Positions 1 to 8,900 of a stretch of 33,053 nt of DNA are shown here, in pieces. The notes under the pieces were generated by a model that was given only the letters and a program-made list of their open reading frames with translations, was not told the origin of the DNA and ran no database searches. Within the stretch, counting starts at the first letter, position 1. Every line of letters begins with the position of its first letter. Made by a program: the position numbers and the translations under genes. This DNA is from an uncultured Bacteroidales bacterium (GTDB lineage Bacteria > Bacteroidota > Bacteroidia > Bacteroidales > P3), in NCBI GenBank assembly GCA_947306225.1, contig CAMZFW010000006.1, positions 1 to 33,053 of the forward strand, in the 5' to 3' direction.

Positions 1-2012
1 GACAGGCGTGTCAGCCGCTCTAAAGGGAGGATGAAACCAAGGTCGCCGAAACGGAAACAATAGCCCATCGCGTTGCGCTTATCATATTGGATGGTAGTCC
101 AATAATATCCTAAACCTTCATTCCATTCATACGGTTGCCTATATGCAAACTTTTTAGCCCATTCTCTTTTTTGTCTAATTCCGCCTGGCGTTTCCCCATC
201 TATGTGTGAAGTTCCATAATTACCATAGCGGACGCCTTCGGCTGGATTAGTATGGTCTACCCCGCCATTAGCTTGTTCCGCCATCTGGCTCACTGGCGCA
301 GCCGTTTCAGCACGGTCTGCAAATCCTGTGTTAATTCCCACCACCTCCATTTCTGCAGTCTGTGGTACCCCATAGTAGTAATTGTTCAGTTTGGCATACC
401 CTGCACAAGGCAGGAACACAGCGCCCTCCCGCTCTATCTCAGTCCATTTGGCCGACGAGAACACGGGTATCATCCCCTTTTGCAACGTGTCGCCACCCCT
501 CTCCAGCCAATCGTCGGGTAGCAACAAGATGCCTTGATGGTCATTTATCAAGGCGGGCGACATCAGCAGCTGCGCATTGGGTCGACGCATCAGCAGATAC
601 GCCCACTCGTTCACCGACAGCGTCCGCCACTGTCCTGCACGTTTGCCTCCGTTACTGATGGCATTGTACACGCCCCAATCGTAACTCGTCCTATCAATAT
701 TTCGCTTGCCATTCCCATAATTCATATTTTGTAGGGAGAAGTAGTATGGTGGCCTGTTGCGGTAGCCGCTGGTGCCAAAGGCAAACAAGTCTATCCAACC
801 CGCGTAATGCTCGCCGTAATAGAAATTGTCGTATCCGATAACATCGTACTGATTCTCGGCAAAGCGCCACTGGTCCGCCACCGCGTTGTACTGCAGGTTG
901 CCCTTCGAGAAGCGTACCCGCTGTGTAGCCGACACGCTGAACAACCCCTCCAGAGCACCGTTGGCCAGCCGCATCATGCCTTCCGTGGTCATCGACGCAT
1001 AGGCGTGTCCTTCCACCAACGAGTCCATCACATACTGGTTGGGCATCCAGCCCGATGCTGCCACGCTGTCGGCTGGCAGCACCAGCCTAAACCCCAGCAC
1101 GCTCAGCCGTGTGTCTGGCTGCCAATAGTTTCGGTACGACACCCTCACATCTTCCGCTACGTCAGCCCACGAACCCCCGCGACCCACTTTTAGCTCTCCA
1201 GTGGCGGGTCCCTGTGGATTGCGTGTCTCATCAATGTCCTCAACCACGGTCTTCCAACTGCCGATGGCGGCAAAATAGTTAAACAGACCTTGACGGCTAT
1301 TCACCGTGTCGGGTATCTCATAATGCGATGCTACGTCCCAAGCGTATGTGTCGTCGGCATACCAGTCGCTGCACCATTCCCACACATTGCCCGTCATGTC
1401 GTACAGCCCCAACTCGTTAGGTACCAAGCCGCCCACCACATGTGTCGAGTCTCCGCTATTCAGTTGTGTCCACGACACATGCATCAAATCGTCCGAACCC
1501 GCAAATGTCTTGCCTTTCGACAGCCTACCGCCACGTGCGGCATACTCCCACTCCGCCTCTGTAGGCAGGCGGAATGGCAGCCTTGTTAGCTCGCGCAATC
1601 GTTCTATGAAAGTTTTTACTTCATTGTAACTTACTTGTTCAACAGGCCTTTCGTCGCCCACAAAGTTCGACGGATTATAGCCCATCACCGCCTTCCACAA
1701 CGCCTGCGTCACCTCATAGCGACCCATATAGAAACTGCCCACCCACACTCCATGCCGTGGGACCTCGTCGTTTTTACCCGTCTTGTTCCAAAACTCGGGG
1801 TCGCACCCCATCATATAAGAGCCGCCCCGCACCAGCACCATCTCAAACTTCTCGCCCTTCACCTGCACGGGCATCGTCTCCAACCGGACTTTGGCAGTGC
1901 GCTCGTTGCGGGCCCTGTTGCGCTTTCTGCCGCCGAACAGCCCCTGACCTTCTGCCTCAAATCCCGCCAGCAGCAGGCCTAGCAGACAAACAACCGTTGT
2001 GATTTTCTTCAT
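1..2012 (-). CDS. SUMF1/FGE-sulfatase-domain exported protein, partial (C-terminus beyond window)
   Basis: This open frame is absent from the ORF track because it has no stop inside the window. It starts at ATG 2010-2012 (MKKITTVVCLLGLLLAG, a signal peptide without a lipobox Cys) and stays open to base 1, giving about 670 residues. Residues about 55-310 are a SUMF1/formylglycine-generating-enzyme fold with GGSYMMG, RLPTEAEWEYAARGG, LYDMTGNVWEWC and RGGSW...LGFRLV. The two cysteines that active FGE carries between GGS and LGFR are missing (DVRVSYRNYW), so formylglycine formation is unlikely and a structural or binding role is inferred. From about residue 355 a second module begins (FSVSATQRVRFSKGNLQY), of a type I recall following or replacing SUMF1 domains in Bacteroidales surface proteins. 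GldJ/GldK also use this fold but are lipoproteins, which this protein does not appear to be. Confidence 0.85.
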   Translation of the reverse strand, partial: MKKITTVVCLLGLLLAGFEAEGQGLFGGRKRNRARNERTAKVRLETMPVQVKGEKFEMVLVRGGSYMMGCDPEFWNKTGKNDEVPRHGVWVGSFYMGRYEVTQALWKAVMGYNPSNFVGDERPVEQVSYNEVKTFIERLRELTRLPFRLPTEAEWEYAARGGRLSKGKTFAGSDDLMHVSWTQLNSGDSTHVVGGLVPNELGLYDMTGNVWEWCSDWYADDTYAWDVASHYEIPDTVNSRQGLFNYFAAIGSWKTVVEDIDETRNPQGPATGELKVGRGGSWADVAEDVRVSYRNYWQPDTRLSVLGFRLVLPADSVAASGWMPNQYVMDSLVEGHAYASMTTEGMMRLANGALEGLFSVSATQRVRFSKGNLQYNAVADQWRFAENQYDVIGYDNFYYGEHYAGWIDLFAFGTSGYRNRPPYYFSLQNMNYGNGKRNIDRTSYDWGVYNAISNGGKRAGQWRTLSVNEWAYLLMRRPNAQLLMSPALINDHQGILLLPDDWLERGGDTLQKGMIPVFSSAKWTEIEREGAVFLPCAGYAKLNNYYYGVPQTAEMEVVGINTGFADRAETAAPVSQMAEQANGGVDHTNPAEGVRYGNYGTSHIDGETPGGIRQKREWAKKFAYRQPYEWNEGLGYYWTTIQYDKRNAMGYCFRFGDLGFILPLERLTRL

Positions 2013-2038
2013 GACATATCGTGTTTTGAATTGCTCTG

Positions 2039-2046
2039 CAAAATTA
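2039..2046 (-). promoter_or_regulatory. Bacteroidetes -7 element (TAATTTTG) for the SUMF1-type gene
   Basis: On the minus strand TAATTTTG followed by C fits the Bacteroidetes -7 consensus TAnnTTTG and lies about 27 bases before the ATG. No convincing -33 TTTG was seen. Confidence 0.5.
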
Positions 2047-2149
2047 CAACTTTTTTTCGACATATTGCATTTTCTTCCAACTTTTCCCCAAAATCCCTCC
2101 TCCACGCCCCTCCGTCCTATTCCCTCTGCCCTCCCCAACCCCCTCTCAT

Positions 2150-2254
2150 TCCCTCATTTCAACGATATATCAACGATACTTCAACGATAGTATTACGATT
2201 ATATATCGTTAAACTATCGTTGAAGTATCGTTGAAGTGACGTCGAAATGAGGGA
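2150..2254. repeat. 105-bp imperfect palindrome built from 11-bp TCAACGATAnT units
   Basis: Arms 2150-2191 and 2213-2254 (42 bases each) are inverted copies matching at 37 of 42 positions, around a 21-base AT-rich centre. The inner 22 bp and outer 11 bp pair perfectly; the five mismatches cluster between them. Each arm contains the 11-base words TCAACGATACT and TCAACGATAGT. It lies downstream of the polymerase stop and upstream of the SUMF1-gene promoter, both on the minus strand. No T-tract follows the stem, so a simple intrinsic terminator is not supported. The rest of the 2013-2325 gap is a pyrimidine-rich stretch (about 2095-2150) with no gene. Confidence 0.8.
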
Positions 2255-2325
2255 GCGAGAAGAAAGAAAAGGAGAGAAATGGACGGGAGGTATTTGTCTA
2301 TTCTTATTCTTCTTCTGAGGGAATA

Positions 2326-3546
2326 TTATTCTTCTTCAGCGGGATTGTCGTGCGAGGAGTGGGTGCGGGAGCCGAGGCTGACGGTGTCGTCGCCGAAGCG
2401 ACGATTGAGGGCGTCGGCTACTTGCATCAGTTTGCGTCGGCGTTCGTCTTCGGGCTCGGTGAAAAGGTCGAGCTGCATACCTTCCTCTTCGCTGATGTCG
2501 GTGAGGATGACCCCCGACTGTTTGTACATAAACCCTTCGCGATACAGTTCTTTCAGCGCTGCCAGTGCCGCCTTGATGAGGGTGGGGGTGTCGGCGGTGG
2601 GGGAGGGGAGTTTGACGCTGCCGCTGTTGCGGTATTGTGCTAGGTCGTCGCGGTGTCGGTTGGTGGCGAGAAACACTGTCACCGAGCGGCACACGCCATG
2701 CTGCTGCCGCAGATGGGCGGCGCAGGTGGTGGCAAAGGTGCGGACGTACTGCTCCAAGTCGTCGTAGCGGTCGGTCATATAGACGAACGTGCGGCTCTGC
2801 ATGATGCTGCGTTGTTGTTCGGGACGGTGGAGGTCGATACAGGGTATGCCCTTGAGTTCGCGCCATGTGCGCACCCCTGTTATTGAGAAGAGCGACTCGA
2901 CCAGTTTCTCGTCGCAGTTGGCAAACTGTTGGGCGGTGAGTATGCCGCGTTCCTGTAGCTTCTTGCGGTGCTTCCGTCCGATGCCCCACACATCGGCGAT
3001 GTCGAGCATCGACAGGGCCTTCTGGCGGCTTTCGGGTGTGAGGACACAGATGCCGTCGTACCCCTTGTATCGTTTGGCGTAATGGGTGGCGACCTTGGCC
3101 AAGGTGTAGCTCTGCGAGCATCCGCAGCTGACCGGGATGCCTGTGGTGTTGGTAATCATCTCCTTCACCATGCGCGCATAGTGCCGCACCTCGTCGGGTT
3201 CCTCCACGGGCAGCGAGCCGAAAAATTCGTCGACGGAGTATTGTACAAAGTCCAGCACGATGGCCTGCTGTTGCACCGCCTCCATAATCTGTCGCGAGAT
3301 GCGGCGGTACTTCTTGTGGTCCACGGGACAGATGACCACGTGGTTCAGCCTGATGAGGTTGCGCACCTTAAAGAGGGGTATGCCGCGTTTCAGCCCCAAC
3401 GCCTTAGCCTCCGGCGTGAGGGCTAGGATGACACCACCACCCGCCTTGTTGTCGTTGGCAACCACAACAGGTTTGCCCTCCAGCCCTGGCCGGGTGGCGA
3501 CTTCGCACGAGGCGAAATAGCTGTTGCAGTCGATGTGTAGAAACAT
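2326..3546 (-). CDS. Y-family DNA polymerase, UmuC-like
   Basis: At 406 residues this is a translesion polymerase of the UmuC/DinB family. It begins MFLHIDCNSYFASCE, the palm motif with the first metal-binding Asp, followed by a GKPVVV-type strand and AKALGL. The second catalytic motif is SVDEFF (family usually SIDEAF or similar), keeping the Asp-Glu pair. GCSQSYTLAKVA and VWGIGRKHRKKL match the thumb region. MQLDLF near the C-terminus resembles the UmuC tail (QLDLF), so UmuC-like is preferred to DinB, and residue 350 onward is charged and probably flexible. No umuD/lexA-like partner lies beside it; the upstream neighbour is rubredoxin, 107 bp away on the same strand. It may lie in the rubredoxin transcript, as no -7 element was seen directly upstream. 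SOS control cannot be judged. Confidence 0.9.
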   Translation of the reverse strand: MFLHIDCNSYFASCEVATRPGLEGKPVVVANDNKAGGGVILALTPEAKALGLKRGIPLFKVRNLIRLNHVVICPVDHKKYRRISRQIMEAVQQQAIVLDFVQYSVDEFFGSLPVEEPDEVRHYARMVKEMITNTTGIPVSCGCSQSYTLAKVATHYAKRYKGYDGICVLTPESRQKALSMLDIADVWGIGRKHRKKLQERGILTAQQFANCDEKLVESLFSITGVRTWRELKGIPCIDLHRPEQQRSIMQSRTFVYMTDRYDDLEQYVRTFATTCAAHLRQQHGVCRSVTVFLATNRHRDDLAQYRNSGSVKLPSPTADTPTLIKAALAALKELYREGFMYKQSGVILTDISEEEGMQLDLFTEPEDERRRKLMQVADALNRRFGDDTVSLGSRTHSSHDNPAEEE

Positions 3547-3653
3547 AAGGCAGGCGTAAAGATGGAAATAGCGCGTCGACAGTTGACTGTGGGGAATCGT
3601 CCGAGGTCAGCAGCTGGCTTTCGGGTCTCAATCCTAAGCTCTTAGCCACTTCG

Positions 3654-3815
3654 CTATTCAGCGAGACTGAAATCCTCCTTGCCCACGCCGCAGAGGGGGC
3701 ACATCCAGTCGTCGGGCAGGTCTTCGAATGCGGTGCCGGGGGCTATGCCGTTGTCGGGGTCGCCCTTGGCGGGGTCGTACTCATAATGGCAGATGTCGCA
3801 AATGTACTTTTTCAT
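3654..3815 (-). CDS. Rubredoxin
   Basis: This 53-residue gene is too short for the ORF track. The minus-strand frame from ATG 3813-3815 begins [19 protein letters not shown] and ends GKEDFSLAE before a TAG. Both iron-binding knuckles are intact, CDIC near the N-terminus and CPLC after DDWM, with the usual rubredoxin spacing and length. It is a small one-electron carrier with a mononuclear Fe(SCys)4 centre; in anaerobes it commonly supplies electrons to peroxide- or oxygen-reducing enzymes, but no such partner is adjacent. A -7 promoter element lies about 90 bases upstream and the UmuC-like gene follows on the same strand. Confidence 0.93.
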   Translation of the reverse strand: MKKYICDICHYEYDPAKGDPDNGIAPGTAFEDLPDDWMCPLCGVGKEDFSLAE

Positions 3816-3902
3816 TTCAGGAAGGGTTTTATATGGTTACACTTTGTGCATGAGCCCCTTCTGCCGTATTTGGGTGTGAGGGATGCTCGTGCGTTCACGC
3901 TG

Positions 3903-3910
3903 CAAAGTTA
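3903..3910 (-). promoter_or_regulatory. Bacteroidetes -7 element (TAACTTTG) for rubredoxin
   Basis: The minus strand reads TAACTTTGCAGC, matching TAnnTTTG. It implies a leader of roughly 80 bases before the rubredoxin ATG. Confidence 0.5.
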
Positions 3911-4001
3911 CACATTTTTTCTCACAATTGGGCATCAGAAATGAAATCTCGATGCCCTGTCGCCATTTTTTTTCGTCCTTTTCGTCTCGCACTTATCTGA
4001 T

Positions 4002-4150
4002 CGTTTGCCGTTCGTTATCCGATCGTTTGCCGTTCTAGCGACGGCAAACGACCCCTCAATCGGTAGGAATCGGTAGAATGCGGTAGAATGCGGTAAGATG
4101 CGGTAAAATGCGGTAAGTTTCGGTAAGATGCGGTAAAATGCGGTAAAGAG
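4002..4150. repeat. 10-bp tandem array copy A with conserved 65-bp leader
   Basis: The leader (4002-4066) contains an inverted repeat, CGTTTGCCGT (4024-4033) and ACGGCAAACG (4041-4050), with a 7-base loop. It is followed by nine 10-base units (4061-4150) of consensus CGGTAAGATG. The leader recurs at 26298-26362 with one base difference. Reverse-strand ORFs with repeating ILPHSTAFYR-like peptides are by-products of the array. The array ends just before the -7 element of the next gene. Apart from this repeat and two promoters, the 3816-4253 interval holds nothing recognised. Confidence 0.85.
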
Positions 4151-4165
4151 TGAAAGGATTCTTTG

Positions 4166-4173
4166 TACTTTTG
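4166..4173 (+). promoter_or_regulatory. Bacteroidetes -7 element (TACTTTTG)
   Basis: TACTTTTGCAGC lies about 80 bases before ATG 4254 and exactly 25 bases after the start of the last unit of array A. The same 25-base offset is found at array C. Confidence 0.5.
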
Positions 4174-4253
4174 CAGCAAAAAAATCAGGAGCGACGGGCA
4201 ATAATATTGCACGGGGTACGTTATTTTAAGAGAAATTAAAAAATTTCAGTGGC

Positions 4254-5723
4254 ATGAATAGTTTTGTTAGATTCGTAAGTGTGGCATTGTTGGTTGCCAT
4301 CGCCAGCGTCGCGGGGGCGCAGACCAATGTCACCATCCATGGCGAGGTGGTGAACGGTGCGGGCAAGGAGGTGACGCTGTATCGCTATAGCGACATGCTG
4401 ACGCGCACAGAGGTGACGGTGGACCATGCCGTCATTGGCGCGAACCGTACGTTTGAGTTGAAGGCGTATGCCAACTACCCGACGATGATGATGCTGCAGA
4501 TAGAGAACTACAGCCAGTCGTTCTTTGTGGAGCCGGGCAGGGACTACGAGGTGTATGTGCCACGTTTCGACTGGGATGTGGACGAGAAGAAGAATGTGTT
4601 TCTCAGCCCCGAGGTGCTGCCGTTGGAGTTTGTGAACATGCCCGCCGACGAGCTGAACGGCATGATTTCGAACTTCGAGGCGGTGGTGGCGGACTATATC
4701 GACGCGCACCGCGTCTATTTCGATGCGCGCTTCCGTCCGCAGAAACGCTACTTCGACAGCCTGGAGGCGGTGGTGGCGAAGAAGGCACCCGACACGCGTA
4801 ACGAGTTCTTCAACCGCTACAAACGCTACCAGCTGGCAAGCATGAAGTACAGCCTGCATTTCGACACGCGCCGGCACATGGTGGGCCGCTATATCAAGGG
4901 GCAGCCTATCATGTATTACGACGACAACTATATGGCGTTCTTTATGACGCTGTTTGCCAACAGCGTGTCGAAGGGCACCAACAAGATACCAGCCTGGCAG
5001 CTAGGACACTGGGTGAATACGTTGAATGTGAAGGTGTATCTCGACTCGCTGGGCACCGACACGCTGCTGCGCAACGAGCAGGTGCGCGAACTGGTGGCGC
5101 TGCAGGCGTTGCAGGAGGCGTACTACCTGAACCGCTACTATGAGAGCGGCAAGGTGGTGAAGATGATAGAGATGGTGGGTGCGCAGAGCAAGTTCCCAGA
5201 GCATAAGGAACTGGCGAAACGGCTAGCCGCCAGCCTACGGCAGAACGAGGAAGGCTCGGAGGTGCCCACGTTTGTGCTGCCAGATGTGGACAAGCGGATG
5301 GTGTCGTTCGACAGCATGAAGGGCAAATGGGTCTATCTGGCGTTTGTGCGGGTGGGCGACCCCAACTGTGTGGCAGAGATTGAGACCATGGCACACTTCA
5401 AGGATAGTGTGTATGCCAAGAATAAGAATGTGGAGTTTGTGTGCGTCAGCTGCGACCGCGAGTTCCAGAAGATGTACCACTTCCTGAAGAACACCAAGAA
5501 AGGACAGAAGTACAATTGGACGTGGCTGCACTTCAACGGCAACTACAAGTTGCTGGAGAACTACGGGGTGGTGTCGTACCCCCACTTCATCCTCATCAAC
5601 CCCGAGGGCCAGCTGCAATACACCGTCACGCCGTCACCAGCCAGCGGCATACTGCTGCACGGCCCGTGGCAGCCCAAACCACAGTATAACGACGACGACC
5701 AGCCGTTCTTCTTGAGATATTGA
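4254..5723 (+). CDS. Exported TlpA/redoxin-like thioredoxin-fold protein lacking CXXC
   Basis: At 489 residues this protein opens with a signal peptide (VALLVAIASVAGAQ) and is probably periplasmic or envelope-attached. The N-terminal ~100 residues form a beta-rich region (VTIHGEVVNGAGKEVTLYRY) like the DUF4369-type domain before many Bacteroidetes TlpA proteins. The middle is helical and charged. Residues about 340-470 are a thioredoxin/AhpC-TSA fold: LPDVDKRMVSFDSMKGKWVY, then VGDPNCVAEIETM at the active-site position, and VSYPHFILINPEGQL with the cis-proline. A TlpA protein would carry WCxxC where this one has a single cysteine (DPNC), so disulfide reductase activity is doubtful. A one-cysteine peroxidase or a non-catalytic role is possible. 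It has its own promoter and is followed by a 9-bp repeat array. Confidence 0.8.
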   Translation: MNSFVRFVSVALLVAIASVAGAQTNVTIHGEVVNGAGKEVTLYRYSDMLTRTEVTVDHAVIGANRTFELKAYANYPTMMMLQIENYSQSFFVEPGRDYEVYVPRFDWDVDEKKNVFLSPEVLPLEFVNMPADELNGMISNFEAVVADYIDAHRVYFDARFRPQKRYFDSLEAVVAKKAPDTRNEFFNRYKRYQLASMKYSLHFDTRRHMVGRYIKGQPIMYYDDNYMAFFMTLFANSVSKGTNKIPAWQLGHWVNTLNVKVYLDSLGTDTLLRNEQVRELVALQALQEAYYLNRYYESGKVVKMIEMVGAQSKFPEHKELAKRLAASLRQNEEGSEVPTFVLPDVDKRMVSFDSMKGKWVYLAFVRVGDPNCVAEIETMAHFKDSVYAKNKNVEFVCVSCDREFQKMYHFLKNTKKGQKYNWTWLHFNGNYKLLENYGVVSYPHFILINPEGQLQYTVTPSPASGILLHGPWQPKPQYNDDDQPFFLRY

Positions 5724-5725
5724 GG

Positions 5726-5797
5726 GACGGAGGAGTCGGAGGGGTCTGAGGAGTCGGAGGGGTCGGAGAGGTCTGATTTGTCGGAGGGGTCGGGTTG
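5726..5797. repeat. 9-bp tandem array, eight units (GTCGGAGGG type)
   Basis: Eight consecutive 9-base units (GTCGGAGGG, GTCTGAGGA, GTCGGAGAG, GTCTGATTT and similar) fill 72 bases directly after the redoxin-like gene's stop. The array at 10959-11030 has the same unit length, copy number and GTC(G/T)GA core. The rest of the gap to 5904 is AT-rich leader. Confidence 0.8.
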
Positions 5798-5904
5798 GAG
5801 TTTTTGATTTCTAACATTTAGCTGTTTATAAAAGATGGCGGGAGGGTGCCGCCATTATATTTATTATTAGTATTTTTACGCTTTGAATTAAGTGATTATT
5901 GATT

Positions 5905-8900
5905 ATGCAACGAATTAAGTTTGTTATAGTTATTACGGTATTGGCGATGCTGGCATCGCCAGTTTTCGCGCAGAAGTCGTCATCGGACGAGGCGTTGAGG
6001 CAGGTCTACCGTCAGGCGACGGACCTCTATCAGAAAGAAAAATTTGCGTCGGCACAGAATCTGTTTGACCGATTGGCCACCGAGGCTGCCGTCACCGACG
6101 CGGCGATGGCGTGCGAGGCGTGCTACTATGGAGCGGTGTGTGCCGAGCGGCTGAGCAACAACGATGCCGACTTCAGGCTATCGGAGTTCCTGCGTCTGTA
6201 TCCCCAGAGCAAGCACTGCAACATGGCCTATTTCTATCTGGGCAACTATCACTATGCGGCAGGCGACTACGAGAAGGCGTTGAAATACTACAAGAAGGTG
6301 CAGTCGCGCGAGGTAGAGTACGGCCATCGGAGCGAGTATAACTTCAAGGTGGGGTACTGCTATTTCAACGATGAGGACTATGCCGAGGCGAAGAAGTTCT
6401 TTCAGCAAGAAATAAACGGTAAGTCGAAGTATACCAGCGCGGCATTGTACTATTACGCCCACCTACAGTATATGGACGGCAAGTACGACTTGGCGTTGCG
6501 CAACTTCGAGAAACTGCAGTCGGACCATCGCTTTGCGAAGATTGTGCCCTCGTACATTGCCCGCATCTACTATTACCTGGGCAAGAACGACGAGCTGCTG
6601 CAACTGGCCCCGACGCTGTTGTTGGAGGAGGACGTGTTTAAAAAGAACGAGATACGCCAGATGGTGGCGGAGGTTTATTTCAACCGTGGCGAATACAAGA
6701 ATGCGCTAGACTATTATTCCGCCGCTATGCGCAACAAGGACGACGACGCGACCGACCCCACGCAGACGGTGGCGACAGGCACTGTGCGCAAGGGCAAGAA
6801 GAGCAATAGCGCGGCTTTGGTGGCATCGTGCACGCCACAGGACAGCTACTATCAGATAGGCTACTGCCACTATATGCTGCACCAGTACGACTCGGCGCAG
6901 TACTACCTGTCGAAGAAGACGGTGTGTGAGGACAGCGTGGCACAGCACGCGCTGTATGTGCTGGGCGACGTGGATATCAAGCTGGGCCGTAAGAACGAGG
7001 CGCGGAGCATGTTCCTTCAGGCTTCAAAGATGGACTTCGACCCCAAGATTAAGGAGGATGCGCTGTTCAACTACGCCAAGCTGTCGTATGAACTGAACGC
7101 CAACCCTTACAACGAGTCGATACGCTCGTTTGAAGACTATCTGCAGAAATACCCCCGTACCTCGCACAAGGCAGAGGTGCAGGAGATACTGACCTCGCTC
7201 TATTTCAGCACCCGCAACTATAAGGATGCGCTGACGCTGATAGAAAAGATGCAGGACCGCAGCCCGGTGATGAATCAGGCATACCAGCGCATCGTCATCA
7301 ACCGTGGCATAGAGGTGTTCAACACGGGCAATATGAAGTCGGCAGCCACCTATTTCCAGAAGGCCTCGCAGATTAACGCCCTGCCGAAATATACCACCGA
7401 TGCCTACTATCTGTATGCCGAGGCGCGTTACAGATTGGGCGACGTGGATGCGGCAGCCAAGATATTGGACCGCTTTATGCTGAGCAGCAATGCCACCACC
7501 TCGCCCTACTACCGTCAGGCTCTCTATACCCACGGATATATATCGCTGAAGCGCAACAATGTGTCGGATGCTGCCGACGACTTCAAGATGTTCCAGCGGC
7601 TGGCAGACAAGACCATCGACAAGCACCAAATCAACGATGTGAATAACCGTTTGGGCGACTGCTACTATTTGGACAGCAAGTATGCCGACGCCATCAAGTA
7701 TTACGACAAGGTGATTGACGCCAACGATGCCGACGCGGACTATGCCACCTACCAGAAGGCGTTGTCGTATGGCGCGATGGGCAAGTACCATGAGAAGTTG
7801 AACTATCTGAACCAGATATTCGAGAAATACAGCGAGTCGGCATTGGCACCCAAAGCCCTCTTCGAGGTGGGCAATACCTATCTGGTGTGCGACAACAACG
7901 ATATGGCGCTGCTATACTTCAACAACTTCCGCAACAAATACCCGCAGAATACGCTGGTGAAGACAGCGTTGCTCAATATGGGCCTTATCTACTATAACAC
8001 CGACCGCAACAACGAGGCACTTGAGATGTTCGACCAACTGCTGACCTACTACGCAGGCACCGACGAGGCACGCGACGCACTCAGCACGGTGAAGAACATC
8101 TATGTGAGCCAGAACCGAGTGGACGAGTATTTCAGCTATGTGAAGCGCACCACCAAGACCAATGTTTCGACCGTGGAGCAGGACAGCACGCTGTATATGT
8201 CGGCTGAAAACCTATATATGAATGGCGACTGCGAGAGTGCGGTACGCAGCTTTGAGAACTATTTGGAGAAGTTCCCCGAAGGACTGTTCCATCTGCAGGC
8301 GCACTATTATGCAGCCGACTGTCTGTTCCGTAGCGGACAGAACGAGCAGGCCCTGCCGCACTATGAGGCGGTGGCCGAGGCAGGCAGAAATAGCTACACC
8401 GAGCGGTCGTTGCACAATGCTGCCAACATAGCCTACAACCTCAACAACTTCACCAAGGCACTGGACCTCTACAGCCAGCTGGTGACGGTGGCGGAGGGCG
8501 ACAACAGCCGTATGGCAGGACGTGTGGGCTATCTGCGCAGCTGGGTACGTCTGGGACAGGCGGACAGCATACGTGCCGCTGCCAATGCCTTGCTGAGCGA
8601 ATACAAGATAACCGACGAACTGCGCGACGAGGCGCGCATCTGTATAGCCCGCACCTATTATGAGACGGGACACAACTACCGTCAGGCGGACAGCGTGTAC
8701 AGCCTGCTGAAACACTCCACCAATGGCGACTACAGCGGCGAGGCCTCCTACCGCATTGCCGAAAGCCTATTCCTGCAACAGCAGTACGACGAGGCGGAGC
8801 GTGCCATCGAAGCCATCACCGCCGACCCTGTCAACGACTACTACTTGGCTAAGTCGTTCATCCTATGGGCTGACATCTTCTATGCCCGTGGTAACAACCT

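Noticed and set aside
252-2002. Cluster of plus-strand ORFs at the left edge
   Set aside because: All are shadows of the minus-strand SUMF1-type gene, which has clear family motifs.
4061-4150. CRISPR array
   Set aside because: Units are 10 bp in direct contact with no unique spacers, and no cas gene is present.
3935-4212. Minus-strand ORFs encoding repeated FTAFYRILPH peptides (also at 12372-12688 and 25982-26531)
   Set aside because: They are translations of the 10-bp arrays; they have no start context and the repeats are intergenic.
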